Positions 35,401 to 49,700 of a stretch of DNA of 64,000 nucleotides are shown piece by piece (position 1 is the stretch's first letter; each line of letters starts with the position of its first letter). Below the pieces are notes generated by a model. That model saw only the letters and a program-made list of their open reading frames with translations, was not told the DNA's origin and ran no database searches. Both the position numbers and the translations under genes were made by a program. This DNA comes from Phorcus lineatus. Its lineage: Eukaryota > Mollusca > Gastropoda > Trochida > Trochidae. The stretch spans positions 29,949,158-30,013,157 of the forward strand of contig OV121081.1 of NCBI GenBank assembly GCA_921293015.1, read 5' to 3'.

Positions 35401-38400
35401 CGAAACCATTGTATTTAGAATATACAACTGTATGTCCTTGGTTCCTGTAACCATTGTATATAGGATATACTACTGTACGTTCTTGGTTCCTGTAACCAGC
35501 CAACTGTTTTTACTGACAGAGGATATAGATTGCTTAAAATGTCCTCATTTTTATGATATTGAAATTAATGAAATAGCAAAAGCATGATCTATTGCGTTAG
35601 TTCCTATGTACCACTATCTGTTTGTGGTAGTGACACATTACAAACGTTATCAATTGCATGCTGTTATTGATAAGTGCTGATTGTAATTGTATATGAAAGC
35701 CTATCTGTTCAATATATTGTGTCAATATGTACTGTCGTGTATTTTTATAGAAAACATGCGCCATGCAAATTGTCTTTGAGGCATATTTTTTTATTTGATA
35801 GTTAAGTTATACTAAAATGTTCGTTAGCCGAGTAGTGAAGATCGAATATGTATACGCCAGGATGAGGCTGCAAGTAACCCGAGTATATGGGAGGGATATC
35901 GCTGATTGGCTAATTTGATCGTTGCCAGAGATGAATCTGATGGCTTGAGTACTTTGGCCTCGTTTGAGCTATGCAGCAAAATTATTTCATTTTAATTACC
36001 GGTATATTGATACAGACAGATTCGTGTAATTAATATTCACATGGTTTTATATTCATCCATTAGATCTGAATACTAATAATAGTAAAATAACTTTATAGAA
36101 AAACATAGGTTTGCCTTATATACTTGGATATGATCTCTATTTATGTATTATGAAAAACACATAATTTTACACACAATGGCAAAATGTTAATATTTTATTC
36201 ACGTAGAAAGAACCTGTTTTGAATTTTGCGATAGATTTAATGTCGCCATTCATATTCATGCCGTTATATCCCGTTAATCACGTTGCTTACACTTAGTTTT
36301 TAGAAAATAACGTTAATAATATAATTCTTTATGGTTTAGAAAGTGTAACCTTTTAGTATATGAATTCTGGAGAAAAGTTGAAAAATTTTATGAATCAGCA
36401 TATTACACATCTGAATATTGTCATCTCTGACTTAGATATTTTATTCTGTAACAGTTCAGCCAGCCTTCTGGTATCTCATGTCATACTAATTGCTAAAAAA
36501 TATATAGATATCTCAAGTATTACGAGAAACAAACTTTCTATTGAGTGTTTTATAAGTGTTGTCAAGAATGATTTTAATGTTGAAAAAATTATTGCATGTA
36601 AAAATAATGCACTACCATCTTTCAACATTAAATGGAGAGCTTTAAATAGTGTTTTACATTAGTGACCTTTATTTATATTTAATGATTGCTTTATCATTTT
36701 CCAAACTAGTGTTTGATATGAAGTGTCTCTGTATGCTATCAGATGTACACCCGCTGAATATAAATGAATAAAAAGATTTGAAAAAAAAAGAAAAAGTGTT
36801 ACCTTTCGATCTAAATGTAATAGAAAACCTATATTATTTGGTTAAAATAGAGTGTTTGCTCCACATATGGCGTTTCGACACAAATTCTTGTTTTGTCGTC
36901 AACCAGAATAATCGAATGGTGTAAATGTGAATAAAATCTATGAAGAGATGAAATAAAATAACAGTAGAAAAATCAAAATTGTCAATGTCATTATAATATA
37001 TATCGCATCCTACTTATATCTGATTTTGTTTTGTATCACATTGGGAATATTTTGGTGTTTTTAAGATGATCTTTGAAATTTCGTACAGGGGTGTTCTGAT
37101 GATTTTACGAGCACTTCATTTGCAGTTGTCACGTGATTTACGTGTTTTGACTGTAAAAGTTGTGACAACAGTACACTTCAGATAAACTATTAACAGCTAT
37201 GGAGATATGGCAGTGTTTTGTGTGGGAAGTGTTCTTTGTTATAGAGGCATATGCTGTGCAATACCAATGGAGATACGTTACCGTCAGTGCACACATTATT
37301 GGAGGAAAATTCAAGTTCCTCACTTACTGGAATGCGGTAATTTTATTTTTTGTACATCTCACCTTAACATAAATAACTAAATTACTATGCAATCAACATA
37401 TCTATATGCAAAAGCGTTCATAGGTTCCATACGATTAATTCATAAAATATTGACCAATAGAATAACTAAATCATATAGGTATATATAGGAAGTATGTATG
37501 TTTTGACACGCGTTGACCTAACTGATCACCAAGCGTGTTACGGGTAAATATAGACAACCAGTCAAGTTGACGGGCTTTCAATCTCTGAATAAACCCGAAC
37601 AAGTCTGGTCAAAACTCAGTAGTGTGAATAAATTATTGCATGTGGAGACCGCCGTTCAAGTTATCATTATACTTTTGAACAAATCCTTAACAAGCCATAA
37701 CAGCGTATTTAACAAAGGAAAATATTTCTATCTAGTATTAGAATAGTAATGAAATATTCTCAATAGTTGTAACCTTTTGGCTTCTTTTATGATTATTTTA
37801 TTGAAAGCAATATTCTATTTCCCTATCTAATGTTGGCTTTTTGAAAGGTTCCTATCGCTTACATTTCTTAAACGTTCTCTCCCCCACAGAGTTAGCTCAA
37901 GTCATTAAGTCCCACACTAGGATTTTATAACTTGAGCTACCTGTGTGGGGAGAGGATGGTTCTTAAAATGAGATTTAGAAGAATTCAAATACAATTGTTG
38001 GGGTACGGAATATACATGAAATAAACATTTTGAAAAAAAAAGTAATTATTTAGCCTCTCTGGTCGGAGAGAATAATTCTCTTCCTCTAGCTTGTAACATG
38101 TTAGATGTTTTGTGTATTTTAAAAAAAAACATTTTTTTAGTCCCTTATACTTATATTACGATATAATTTGAGGTGTACAATTAGGTTCATTTCTTTCATG
38201 ATACATTTGTATGCATAAGGAATATTTCTTCCTATTTTTGCATATCAAAACTATGTATATGAATCTAACTAATTTCAACACTCACAGTTTATCAACACTT
38301 GTGATTTAACAGTTTGTTTGTTGTTGGATCCTACTTACAGTTTCCATGGTAACCGCTTACATATCATGACCCGAATGGAATACGCTGTATTAATAGAACT

Positions 38401-41400
38401 TTGTTATCATTTGTGTATTAGTGCTTTCATTCGTTGATAACGAGAAGTTAGAATGTGAACACGTCAGACTGGTTTTATTGCCGTAAAGAAGATGTCTAAA
38501 TAAATCAACGTTTCATAAAACTGAATAAATCGGTGCAATGGTGTGAAATGACCGTAAAACACACAAAAACACTTATTGTCATTTTATCACATGATAAATT
38601 GTTTATATTTTCGCAATTTATACAACTGACAAATCATATGAATAACAATTTTTAAAAAGATTTACTGTTAAGCAATTGACAGTTACTACGCATTCACACA
38701 ATTATAAGCTAACGGGAATAAGAAACGATACAAAATGTACCCACATTAAAATGTAATATTAATTCAAAGAACATTTGCAAATTGTAAACAAATGACAGAG
38801 ATATAATTGCCCCGCCACAGCATTCATGCGCTTGCCAAGAACATATTGGCGATCTGTTTTCGGGAAAATGGTAATTTGATTCTTCAAAACACACATAAAA
38901 CAGGTGCATCATTGAAGTAAAAAAGTTGTGTCGACTTACTCAGTGACACACCACCATTCAACTGCTCCAAGAACAAGTATTTGTGACAACCATGTTCCCC
39001 GCCGCAATCAAGAAACGAGCTATAATGAGGGCCACACATCAGAGTTTCTACAGAGTGATGAGCTCGAAATGTATGATTTCATATTTATTATCCTTGTGAA
39101 AAAAGGTATTCAATAATGAGAATGCCAACAGCATAGACTCAGGGTCTGCACCTTGTGAGCATAAACAATCCTCGAAGTTTAGTTTCAACGTTACCACAAA
39201 CATGTAAAATGTGTTGTCTCCTCTTGAGATATGTCATTAATAAGCTGTAGAAAACATAAATGAATTTAAACTAGTCAATCACTTACATCAAACACCAAAA
39301 AAATTGAAGACTCTAGGTGCAGCGGTTCATGAGATATGCCACTAGAGACATTTTATAAAATGGTCAAAGTGACCTAGTGACCTTGAAAATTAGGCCAAGG
39401 GCAACAAAACCGATTAATAGCTGGGTGCTAGCCGCAATGAAGTATCATGCTAAAGTTGAAGGCTCTTGGTGTAGTGGTTCGTTGGTTATTGAGCAAACAA
39501 CATTTTTTTAAATGGCCAAAGTTTTGTAGTTCACCCCAACCGAGTGTGTCTTGGTACTTCTCAACTGAATTCTGACACCAAAATGTTAAGACTCTCGGAG
39601 CAGCGGTTCATGTTTTATCGGGCTAACAACTTTTTTTTTAATGGCCAAAGTCTCTTATGACCTTGAAAATGACGCCAAGGTCACCAATCGATGGGGTGTC
39701 TACGTATTCTCCAAATGAAGAAATTTGAAGACTCTAGTTACAGCGGTTCATGTGATATCGCGCTTTCATGGGACGGACGTAGGGAGATTCCGCTGGCTGA
39801 ATACAATTCATAAACCTAAAGTGACGTAATTTTCCTCAAACCTGATTCAGTCACGCTACCCCGGGCAGTTATCTTAATAATTTTCCTCTAACCCGGACAA
39901 TTATCTTGATAATGCCTTCTGCCCCGGACATTTATCTTAATAATGCCCTCTGCCCCGGGAAAAAATCTTAATAATGCCCTCTGCCCCGGGCAATTATCTT
40001 AATTATTTTCCAATGCTATAATTGATTTTTTGTTAAAGTCAAAGTGTAGACTTACTATTACTTTTGGAAAATAACACAAAACTTGTTTTCCCATCTGCAA
40101 ATATTTGTGGTGATATGCCGTCTCGAACCAGCAATCATCACACCCCCGAACGCTGAACCCGACAGGGAAATGTTTAAATTTTTATTTTTGATCTCCTTAA
40201 GCTAATTTGTTTTTTCTTCTTGTCTTTATTTCTTTCTCGCTATCGCTCGGGAAATACTAATATTTAGGAACTCGTGTCGTAAACGTGGTAAGTGATGGAC
40301 GCTCATTAAATTATCCTCTATTTCATTACCTAAGAGGGCAATCATATTTGCATTGATATTTTATCATATGATTCCCTAGAGCAAAATATCACATTGTGAC
40401 GTCAGAGATCGCCTATGACTTTGCGTTCCAAAAGTGACGACGGTGGGTAAACTGCCTATTTTGGGAGGTTGATTTTGATCATTTTCTTTGATTATGCGAC
40501 GTCGGTAATTAATAGAACATCATGTTCGTGACCATGACATAATATGTTCACGACACTCGGGCCTAGATATAAGTATATCCCTCGCTATCGCTCGGGAAAT
40601 ACTAATATTTAGGCCCTTGTGTTGTAAACATAGATTTCATTGACACTCATATAATATCCTCTATTTCTTTTCTTCACTCTTAAAGAATACATTATATATA
40701 TCATCGAGTGAAGGAAAAGAATTAGTTGCCAATTCGGGCAATTGATGGCCTTATTAAAGTTTTTACTGCAGGAATGATATTTCGCTTTAAACGACTTTCT
40801 CTTCGAGTGGTTGACAATATTTTCTACCTCCATTTGTAAACTGCCAATAGAACATCGACAACTTGCAGCTCACATAATCACATATCATATTGTATGTCAT
40901 CAGTCAGTGAATTAAATAGAGGACACTTAAAGTCACCCTGGCACGTTTGCTTAGGGAAATAATGTGATCGTACAAAAAGGAAAAAAAAAATTACCGATTG
41001 CAAGAAAAATTCAAAACCAATTTTAAAAAGTTCTAAAACGAGCGTACCGACTTCGCTTACGCTAGCCGAATCCATTTTCCTTCCTCAAAAGATTAAAAAC
41101 TGATCAATGTCGATTGCCATTTATATTACATCTAGTGAAGACGATTCTTCTATCTCTTACTGCATGGCACACTTGCACGCCAAAGAGAGCAAATTTATAA
41201 AGAGATGATACTTATCTAATGTTAAAGAAATACCAGCTGTTCTGTCGGTTATAGTAAGAAACAATTGCGCCTACTGAGCGACGGTCATTTTTAAAGGTTT
41301 GCTTGATATTTTTCATATTTTATATCAGTTTTTTAGTTTGAAAAAAAGTGTATGCAAAATAGAAAAGAACATTGGGAGATAGTTGTCCTGCGTATAAAGA

Positions 41401-43689
41401 CCGCTCTCATGTTCACTATGACGTCATCCTTTTGTCGATTAACATTTTTGATGACGTCATTTTTTATAGCAATATTTCACATGTTGATATAGGAGATAAA
41501 CGTAGTGTGTATGAAAATCAGAAACATGATATACTGGATTGATAGCGAGTACATTTTGAATTGAAACCGAACGCGATTATTTAACTAAATTAATTTTTCT
41601 TTTAGTTTTACCCATAAATATCGTTACTATTGAGAAAATGTGATATCCCGGTAAGCGTATTTCACCAGATTTCAATAGATTAACATCGTTATTATAATTA
41701 TGAATTAAATATTGAACGGCCTTATTTTAACGAAGAACAGAGAGGAAACTCATGCAGTCTGCACAATTCCCTCCCGTCTGTAAATCAATACCGTGTAGGG
41801 GCGCTTCTTTATTCTGAATGAAGTCATCCGTCACGTGACTTGTTGATGGACGCCAATAACCGACCGGTGCACATACACCAAGGCTATGGATATTCTCCAG
41901 TGTTTGATATTCTCAGTATTCTTTGTGGTGTATCTATTTTCCCTATACACCGACTTATTCCTCGTAAATATCACACGGGATGGACCAGGCGGGAAACTGC
42001 AGTTCTTGACGTTTTGGAACGAGGTATATTTCAGCCGAATTCTCTAGCCAAAGGACGCTGTAGTTTTAATTGTGAAAATCACACAGACGTGTTTCGCTTA
42101 GAAACGGCGCTGGAGTGTCATAGATGTCTATAAGCTTTCCTGTTTACGCAATAGGTATACGTTAAAGGATATAGGTATGTAGTATCGAGGATAGTAAACG
42201 ACCTTCCATTTGATACTATTTTTATGAAACGAGTTAATGATTAAGTATAAAACGAGCGAAAGCGAGTTTGATACGACATCAATAACGAGTTTGAAAAAAC
42301 TAGTATAAGAGAGTTTAGTATTTTTTTTATTACCTGACCTCAGTAATCAAGCATAATTGTCGAAAGTGTGCTGAAGGAAACATTTCTGTGACTTGGCTGC
42401 CATTGTGACGGCGGTGCTAACATTGTGACGTCACAACCACACACTATTGTGACGTCATACACGAAGCGGCATTAGTTTATTATCGCCTTATAAATATTAC
42501 ATAGAGGATATTTGACATTTCTCGTCGAATACCATGGATATCTCATCGAGTGAAGTAGAAATTTATATTTTATTTATATTTAAATATATGATTTTCTACT
42601 TCACGAGATGAGATATTCATGGTATTCGACGAGAAATGTCAAATGTTCTATTTATTATGTTTCCCAAAACCCCGTAAATGACCCTAACTATATGAATGGA
42701 GAAGCTAAAACGCTTCGCTAGCGCGGCCGTCGCATGACGTAATTCAATTGTTTCATGACGTCACAGATTACGTCACATAATTGTTGAATCATTTCACTGA
42801 GTAGAATACCATAATTATTTCACTCAGTGAAAATACGGGTTTTATTTTCACCGATAAATGGCATATTTCACCATTCGAAATATAATAAACTGCAGTATCT
42901 TACACGGGCGAGTAATAAATATATTTATACCACTGTTATAACAAAATAATGGTATTATTTAATGAACTTTGATACTTAGTTCTCAAAAAATTCTTAACTG
43001 TATCACTGTGTTGCTTGAAACCAGTAAACTCAACGTTTACCTGAGACATTAATCTTTTTAATTGATACAATGTAGTCAAAATGGCAACAGATGTATGCAT
43101 TTTAAAATGAGCACCATGGTAACAGAAAACATAAATGAATCTTGTTATTTATGAAGTTTTAATTCAAATAGGATTATGAATAGTACATATAAATTAGCAT
43201 TAAATGTGCAATTTATTCGATTATTTGCTCCCATTGGAGACATGAAATATTAGCACTAGCAACCAATTAGTTGAAGTTTAGTTTCAAAAGGACAAAGAAA
43301 GATGCTAACGTTTAATATGATTTTTTTAAAGAAGTGAATTTTTATGCCAAGTCTATTTTGTGTTGGAATGTGAATGACAACGTAGATCTGTGAATGCAAT
43401 AGCAAGAGTTACCTCCCTTGTTACATCAGTCCGGTTGCAGGGTTGACATCCATTTGAGTTTCACGCTTTCGAGATGTTATCGTGTTTATTTGTAGCGTGT
43501 GTGTTTTGCATGTATTTAGCTAGTGTTCTTTACGATATGAACTATGTAAGAATAGGGGATCCGAACAGTCCAACTTTGTTTATCATCTTTCACTACAATG
43601 GATACGCTGGAAAGTTCAAATATATGACTTTTATCAATTTGGTAAGCATTATCATTATATGATAATTTGTAACTATAACCTACTATAAC

Positions 43690-43747
<58 letters not shown>

Positions 43748-46700
43748 CATATATATGTATTTATTTATTTATTTATTTTTATATTATGATAATATTAATT
43801 ATTAGTTCCAGATTAGTTGATGGTTTTACTGTTAAATTGTTATCTTTGCATGTATTATTTAGTAATTCATATTTCATTTCTTTCAGTATATTTCATAAAT
43901 ATAAAATACTAGTAGATGATTAGATGCACAATGCTGACTTATTATCACCTACATGGCAATTTTCTTTTATCATTGAAAACAAGAAAATATCCTTATTTGG
44001 GCATTTAGAGATAATGATGCAATTTGATTTGGGGACAATATTTTAATTGAACTAAAGACAGATATATTTTGGCTGTTATTTCAGCCAAATAAAAATTTAT
44101 GAAACATATTCTGTCACTTTAGTTGGAGTTATTCTTTGTAGGAATTAAATCAAAGGAGAGAATTCTATTTCCTTACTTATTTATACCTGATTATTTTTGA
44201 ACCCGTAATGCTACTACTAAATTGGAATATTTTGTTTACTTTGTGCATTTAACATTTGACAAAAGATGGCATTCATTCAAAAGACTTAAACATCAAAATA
44301 TGAAGCATATTGGCAATAATGAAAAATAATTGCTGCAGACTATCAGTGTATTGTGTATCATATCCTAAACGGTTAGTGACTGAGTTTATTGAGAAACGAT
44401 ATTGCAAATCACGCAATGTAGTCTATCTACTAACTTGCAAAAAATGCAAAATGCAATATGTAGGGGAAACTAAAAGAGAGTTCAAGACACGATTGTCTGA
44501 ACACTTTGCAGATATTACTCACAAAAGGGATAAACCTGTACCCCATCGCTTCAACCTCCCTGACCACACCAAGAGCGATCTCACTTACAAGATTATTGCC
44601 CAACTTACACAAAATCCTGAAACAGAGAGGACCACTCAATATAAAAGAGTACTTGAACTGAGATGGATTTTTGAGCTCCTAATGTTCCACCTGCGAGGCC
44701 TCAATGATAAGATTGCTGGTGGAAACTTCCCGCCTTTTCAACTTTGAGTTTATTCAGTTTAAGAAAAGTGTTTTCATTACCGCAGTTTGATATCCCCTTC
44801 TCACAATGAAAAATCACAGAGGGTATGAAGTAACTTGTACTTAGGTATGACGTCAGTTTTACAATGAGCATTTTGTCATTGCTGTTGCTAAGTGACGATG
44901 AAACAATGGTCTGACATCACAAGAAACCCATGAAGTGAAGCATTTTTGGATTTAAATCACCACATTTTAGGCAACATAAGGATATAAGAAACAAATGTTT
45001 TTGAGTTTCATTGGATATCACTTATCTCCCATCTTGTGATGGTGTGAAGCATATATTTTTTCACTTCTGGCTGCACCACTTGTATTAAACTTTTGGTGAG
45101 AGTTAAGTTAAGTGATGTCACGCTGAAAACAGTTTTTATCAGTATAATGATGTAAATTTGGGGTTATTAAGTCAATACATATTTTACTGTTAATACTAAG
45201 TAATTTGTGAAATTAATGAAAATTCTGATTCACATACTGCAGGAAATAACAAAGTAGTTGATTATGGCTGATAGAATGATCTCTTAGTGTATTCATCAAA
45301 CTTTCCTGTCTGATTTGTGTTTTATGAAATTAAACCATTTCATCATTTTGATACTTATGTTTTGGATGACACTCTGTTAGAAATCTGAAAGTGAGACAAG
45401 TTTGATATCTTGTTTCACTTAAGTTATTTTGGGCAAAATATATATAGACTTGATGTTTGAAAAAATAGAATGAAAAAAATTGGACAAGCAAAATAATGTT
45501 ATCTTTTTAAAACATTTATTTTCCTGATTTCCAGTAAATTATGTAGGTCATCTAATAAAACAAGCATGTTCTTAAATCCTAATAAACAATACAAAGTGAA
45601 CCAATAATTATATAACCTAGGACCTGTCAGTAGTCTTTTGTCAAAAGCAATAATAAGTCTTTTAATGAAATTATTCTACTTTCTTAAAATATTATTTCAA
45701 GAACACTTGAAAATTAACATTCCAAAGGGTGATTATGTACTGTGTGAAATTAAACAGTGCAACGAAATAACAAAGTGTTTTTATTTAGTTTCCAATGAAA
45801 ATGATTTTTTAAAAGTTCTGGTCATCTCTACACAACACACTGGGAAATTAGTCTTTCATTGCAATACAATATAGCCAATTATTTGTATTAATCAAACAGA
45901 TCATAATAGCTTATCTTTATCTATAAATTGTCACATGAAATACCAACTATATCTACGCTTGTAAAGTTCACTTGAACCTGTGTATCATGTCTGTCATATC
46001 TATAAGTTCAATATTTCTCCATGGTTTTCTTTATTATAGTATTATATTCATGTACATTCTGTCTGTCAAATCCATCTTATGTATTTTGCCAAAAATACTG
46101 GGGGAAAAAATGTATTCTTCTGTTTGAGATGACATACAGCTAGATCTAAAAGTGAGATAAGTTTGATAACTTAAGTCCATCTAGTCTAACAATTAGACTT
46201 TGAAATGAAAATTTATCAGTTGATGAAAACTTTAAAAAAATATTAAATGAAATGAAAAGGAGACTGAAATTTCTTCATTTTCAGAAATTAAGCTCTCAAG
46301 TCTTTGTATAGACTTGCTTAGGCTTCTTACAAATTTCAGGATCTGGCCTAAAGACTAAAGTCCATCTTATGAATTTGTTTGACTCTGCAAAGAAGGCAAA
46401 AGCAATGAAGAAATAAATGAAATAAGAAACTAAACCACTTCCCATATAACATTTTGTTAATGATTTAATGTCAAACTAGCAATAACAAGCTTTGTTACCA
46501 AATCATTCACAATTTTAATAATAATTTTATCATATGAAAGGAGATAAGTACTCTGTTTCTCACTTGGATCTATTAAATATAATTGGCGAGGGTACCAGTG
46601 TGATAACTTTACTTGCATTGTAACACCACAACTGACATCATCCTAGCAGCAATTTTGTAATAATTTGATATTGTCACATATAGATTATTTTTTATCACTT

Positions 46701-49700
46701 TATTTCTTTTTTTATGGTCACTTTTCTATGTCACATAGATATTACTGTGCAGTATCGTTTTTAATTCCATTTATCAAGAGTAAATACTATGAAAAAAAAA
46801 AATATTGTTATTTTATAAATAACTAGTTACTGTTATTTGAATACCAGTAAGAATGCACTTTGATATATTTTATGCCCAAAAGTTGTATAGGAATCCTTGG
46901 AGGAGACAGTGCAGTTTTGGATCCATGGATGTGTTTGGAAACGAAGGAAGGGGAATTCCCCTTATCTCTTAGACCCTTCCTGCTATTTATCTATAGAATT
47001 TTCAAGGGTTTTTTTCATATCATGTGACCAATGAAATTAAGTGTAATTTAATAAATAGTTTTGAGTCTAGAAAATGTTGGCAAGTCTAGCTGCCTTAACT
47101 TTATGTATTTTTTTCCCATATAAATATTTTGAAAATAATATATTACACACATAAAAAATAAGTCAGGAATTATGTTTTTGACTTCTTCTCATCAGACTCA
47201 GTTAGATTAACCTAGCTGATAAGATAAGAGGCCTGTGCAGGTGGAGTTACCTCCCTTGACACAGGTCTAAGTCCATTCAAGTTTACAGCGGATAATTTAC
47301 TTCTTGCTTTTGGCATTGTTTTCCTTCTTCCAAGATGTTAGCTAAGCTATATTTAGCATGCATGTTTGGCATGTATTTAGCAAGTTTTATATACAATATG
47401 ATCTATATCAGAAAAGTTGATCCAAAAACTTCAACGCTGTCTACTGTTTTCAACTATAAGGGATATGGGGGCAAGTTCAAATATATGACTTTCATCAACT
47501 TTGTGAGTATAAATCCAAATAAGATGTGAACTGAAATTAAATACTTTTAAAGTTCACAATGTCTTACATTGTATCTCTTTTGTATTAAAAAATGCCAAAT
47601 CTTAATATGACATAAAAATGTTAAGAAAAAATATTCTTGAATTTGAAAGAAGTTTTCAAAATTGATAATGGTGTTAAATGATTTTAGTATTAGATAAAGG
47701 TATTCAAAGAAAAGTCCCCCACCCCCCTCCTCTTTTGTATGCAAAATTCATTCAAAGTTCTTTGATCTGCAACTAGAAGTTTGTAGTTGTTAATTTTCAT
47801 GAAACCAAGTAGGTTACCTTGATCTTAATTTTTTTAAAATCAAGTTTAATTAACAATATCATAAGCTATAAAGTTTGCAAGTCTGGATTCAGCTGTCCCA
47901 GTATCAGTGGAGGAATTTTTTTTTAAAAATCTACCATAAAATGGGGTTTGAAAACTGGTAATTCACGTATACAATGGAACTTAGTGCATAAATGCAACCC
48001 AAGGGAACGACCAAAAGTGGCCCTCATGTACAGGTGGCCTTTCTAGAGAGGTCTTGGTGTTAAGTGATAGTCACAGACAACTAACACAAATTGTAATAAC
48101 ATATCTTTATAATTACAAAATCATGTTGTTATACGTTCTTCGGCGATTCTGATTGGACGAGAGCTCTCAATAACATGCAACCATGCAACATGCAATTTTG
48201 CTGTTATACCTCGTGCATTCATACTTTATGACGTCACAATCTAACAGAACAAATTGACGCAACGGCTAGTCCGGTTATGACAACATCGCATTACTTTTGT
48301 TTTTTTTGCAAAATAAGAAATGTACGCATGTTATCATCTTCATAACTGAGTGGATAACCAGATAATAATAAACAAATTTTGTATACAATTTGTTGCTGTT
48401 ATACATCGATAGAGGCACAAAAAATGTAAAACAATTCTTAAATAAAACCAAATGAGCACACTCACACATGTTGATTCAGTTACAATAGTTTAGATAAAAT
48501 GTATTATTCAACATATTAAAACAATCATTAAAAAGTGTTGTTATAAAGGTCCAAAAAATGTTTCTTAGTGAATTCAATTTCCTGATTTTGTATTGCTAGT
48601 TTGTTAATTTATTTATTGTAAATTCATTAAGTATTCCTTTAACTCCTTTGCAAGTCTCAATACATTTTACTTGCATTTGCATAATTAAAATAATTGTAGT
48701 ACCAACTCAAATCACACAAAAGAATATGTATACTCACCCTACTGTGTTATTGAGTGAGATTACAGTGTACCTTCATTACATTGACAATTATGACCCTACA
48801 CTCGCTTGCTGGCACAGAAAACAGTCTCTTGGCTGTTAGTTCAAGTGTACTTCCCGATCATGTGACAGTCACATGTATTCAAAATATAAAACATTAGATA
48901 TAAGGGTCATTCTCAAAATTTGCCCAAATTTGAGTCAGTAGCACATTGCTCAGAAAGTGTGATTTCAACATTTTTTATGTTAGGATTTCATTCTAATCAT
49001 GTCTAGATTATTTTTTTCTTTTGAAAATAATCAAATAAGTGGACTCATATTTGATAAAATATGTTTATTTCTGATGATGACAACAGTGGAAATATTCCTT
49101 ATTCAACATCAAATTGAGAAAATATTCACATTTAATTAAGCTTGTTACACCACTGACAATTTTTTTCAAGTTGATAAATTGTAAAATTAATTCCCAAAAT
49201 ATTTTATCACCTTCCAATTGGTTGATCATTGCAAACAATAAAGAAATCATATATATAGAAACTGAATTTGTCTGTATTTTCCATGGTTTAAATGTGGCCA
49301 TTTATGAGAATGACTCATTACATAACATCAGTCAGGAGGACTTTGCAGCAGATGGCCGTGCTTTGGAGGTGGTCGTTGATACAAATTTGACTGTACTTTT
49401 TGAATTTTTAGATGAATATATGGGATGCTTTGAAGGAATTTCATCATAATTTCTGTCCATAATTTTGGACTCCTTTAAAAGCTAAAATAATTATCCTGAA
49501 ATAGAGTTCAAGGGTGACTTATACAGTAAACATACAGCACTTGCTCAACTGAAGTTAATGGCTATTGACTGATGAAATGGTTAAATAATTGTTCGGAGTA
49601 AGCAATAACTTCCTTTCATTGAAATACAACATATGTTAGCATTTATGTTATTAATGTATCTAATTATAATTTCATGTATTTCAATAAAAGGTCCCCACTC

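Noticed and set aside
33182-35587. Long open frames of up to 319 codons on both strands with a 15-residue repeat
   Set aside because: They follow from the 45-bp period being a multiple of three; several frames on both strands are open at once and no signal, fold or splice context is seen.
41840-42133. Plus-strand 97-codon frame from an upstream ATG
   Set aside because: It overlaps first exon C in a different frame and lacks the AIG1 motif; kept only as a possible upstream ORF.
49114-49449. 111-codon plus-strand frame before exon F
   Set aside because: No family motif, overlapped by a minus-strand frame and by a possible MITE; more likely chance.
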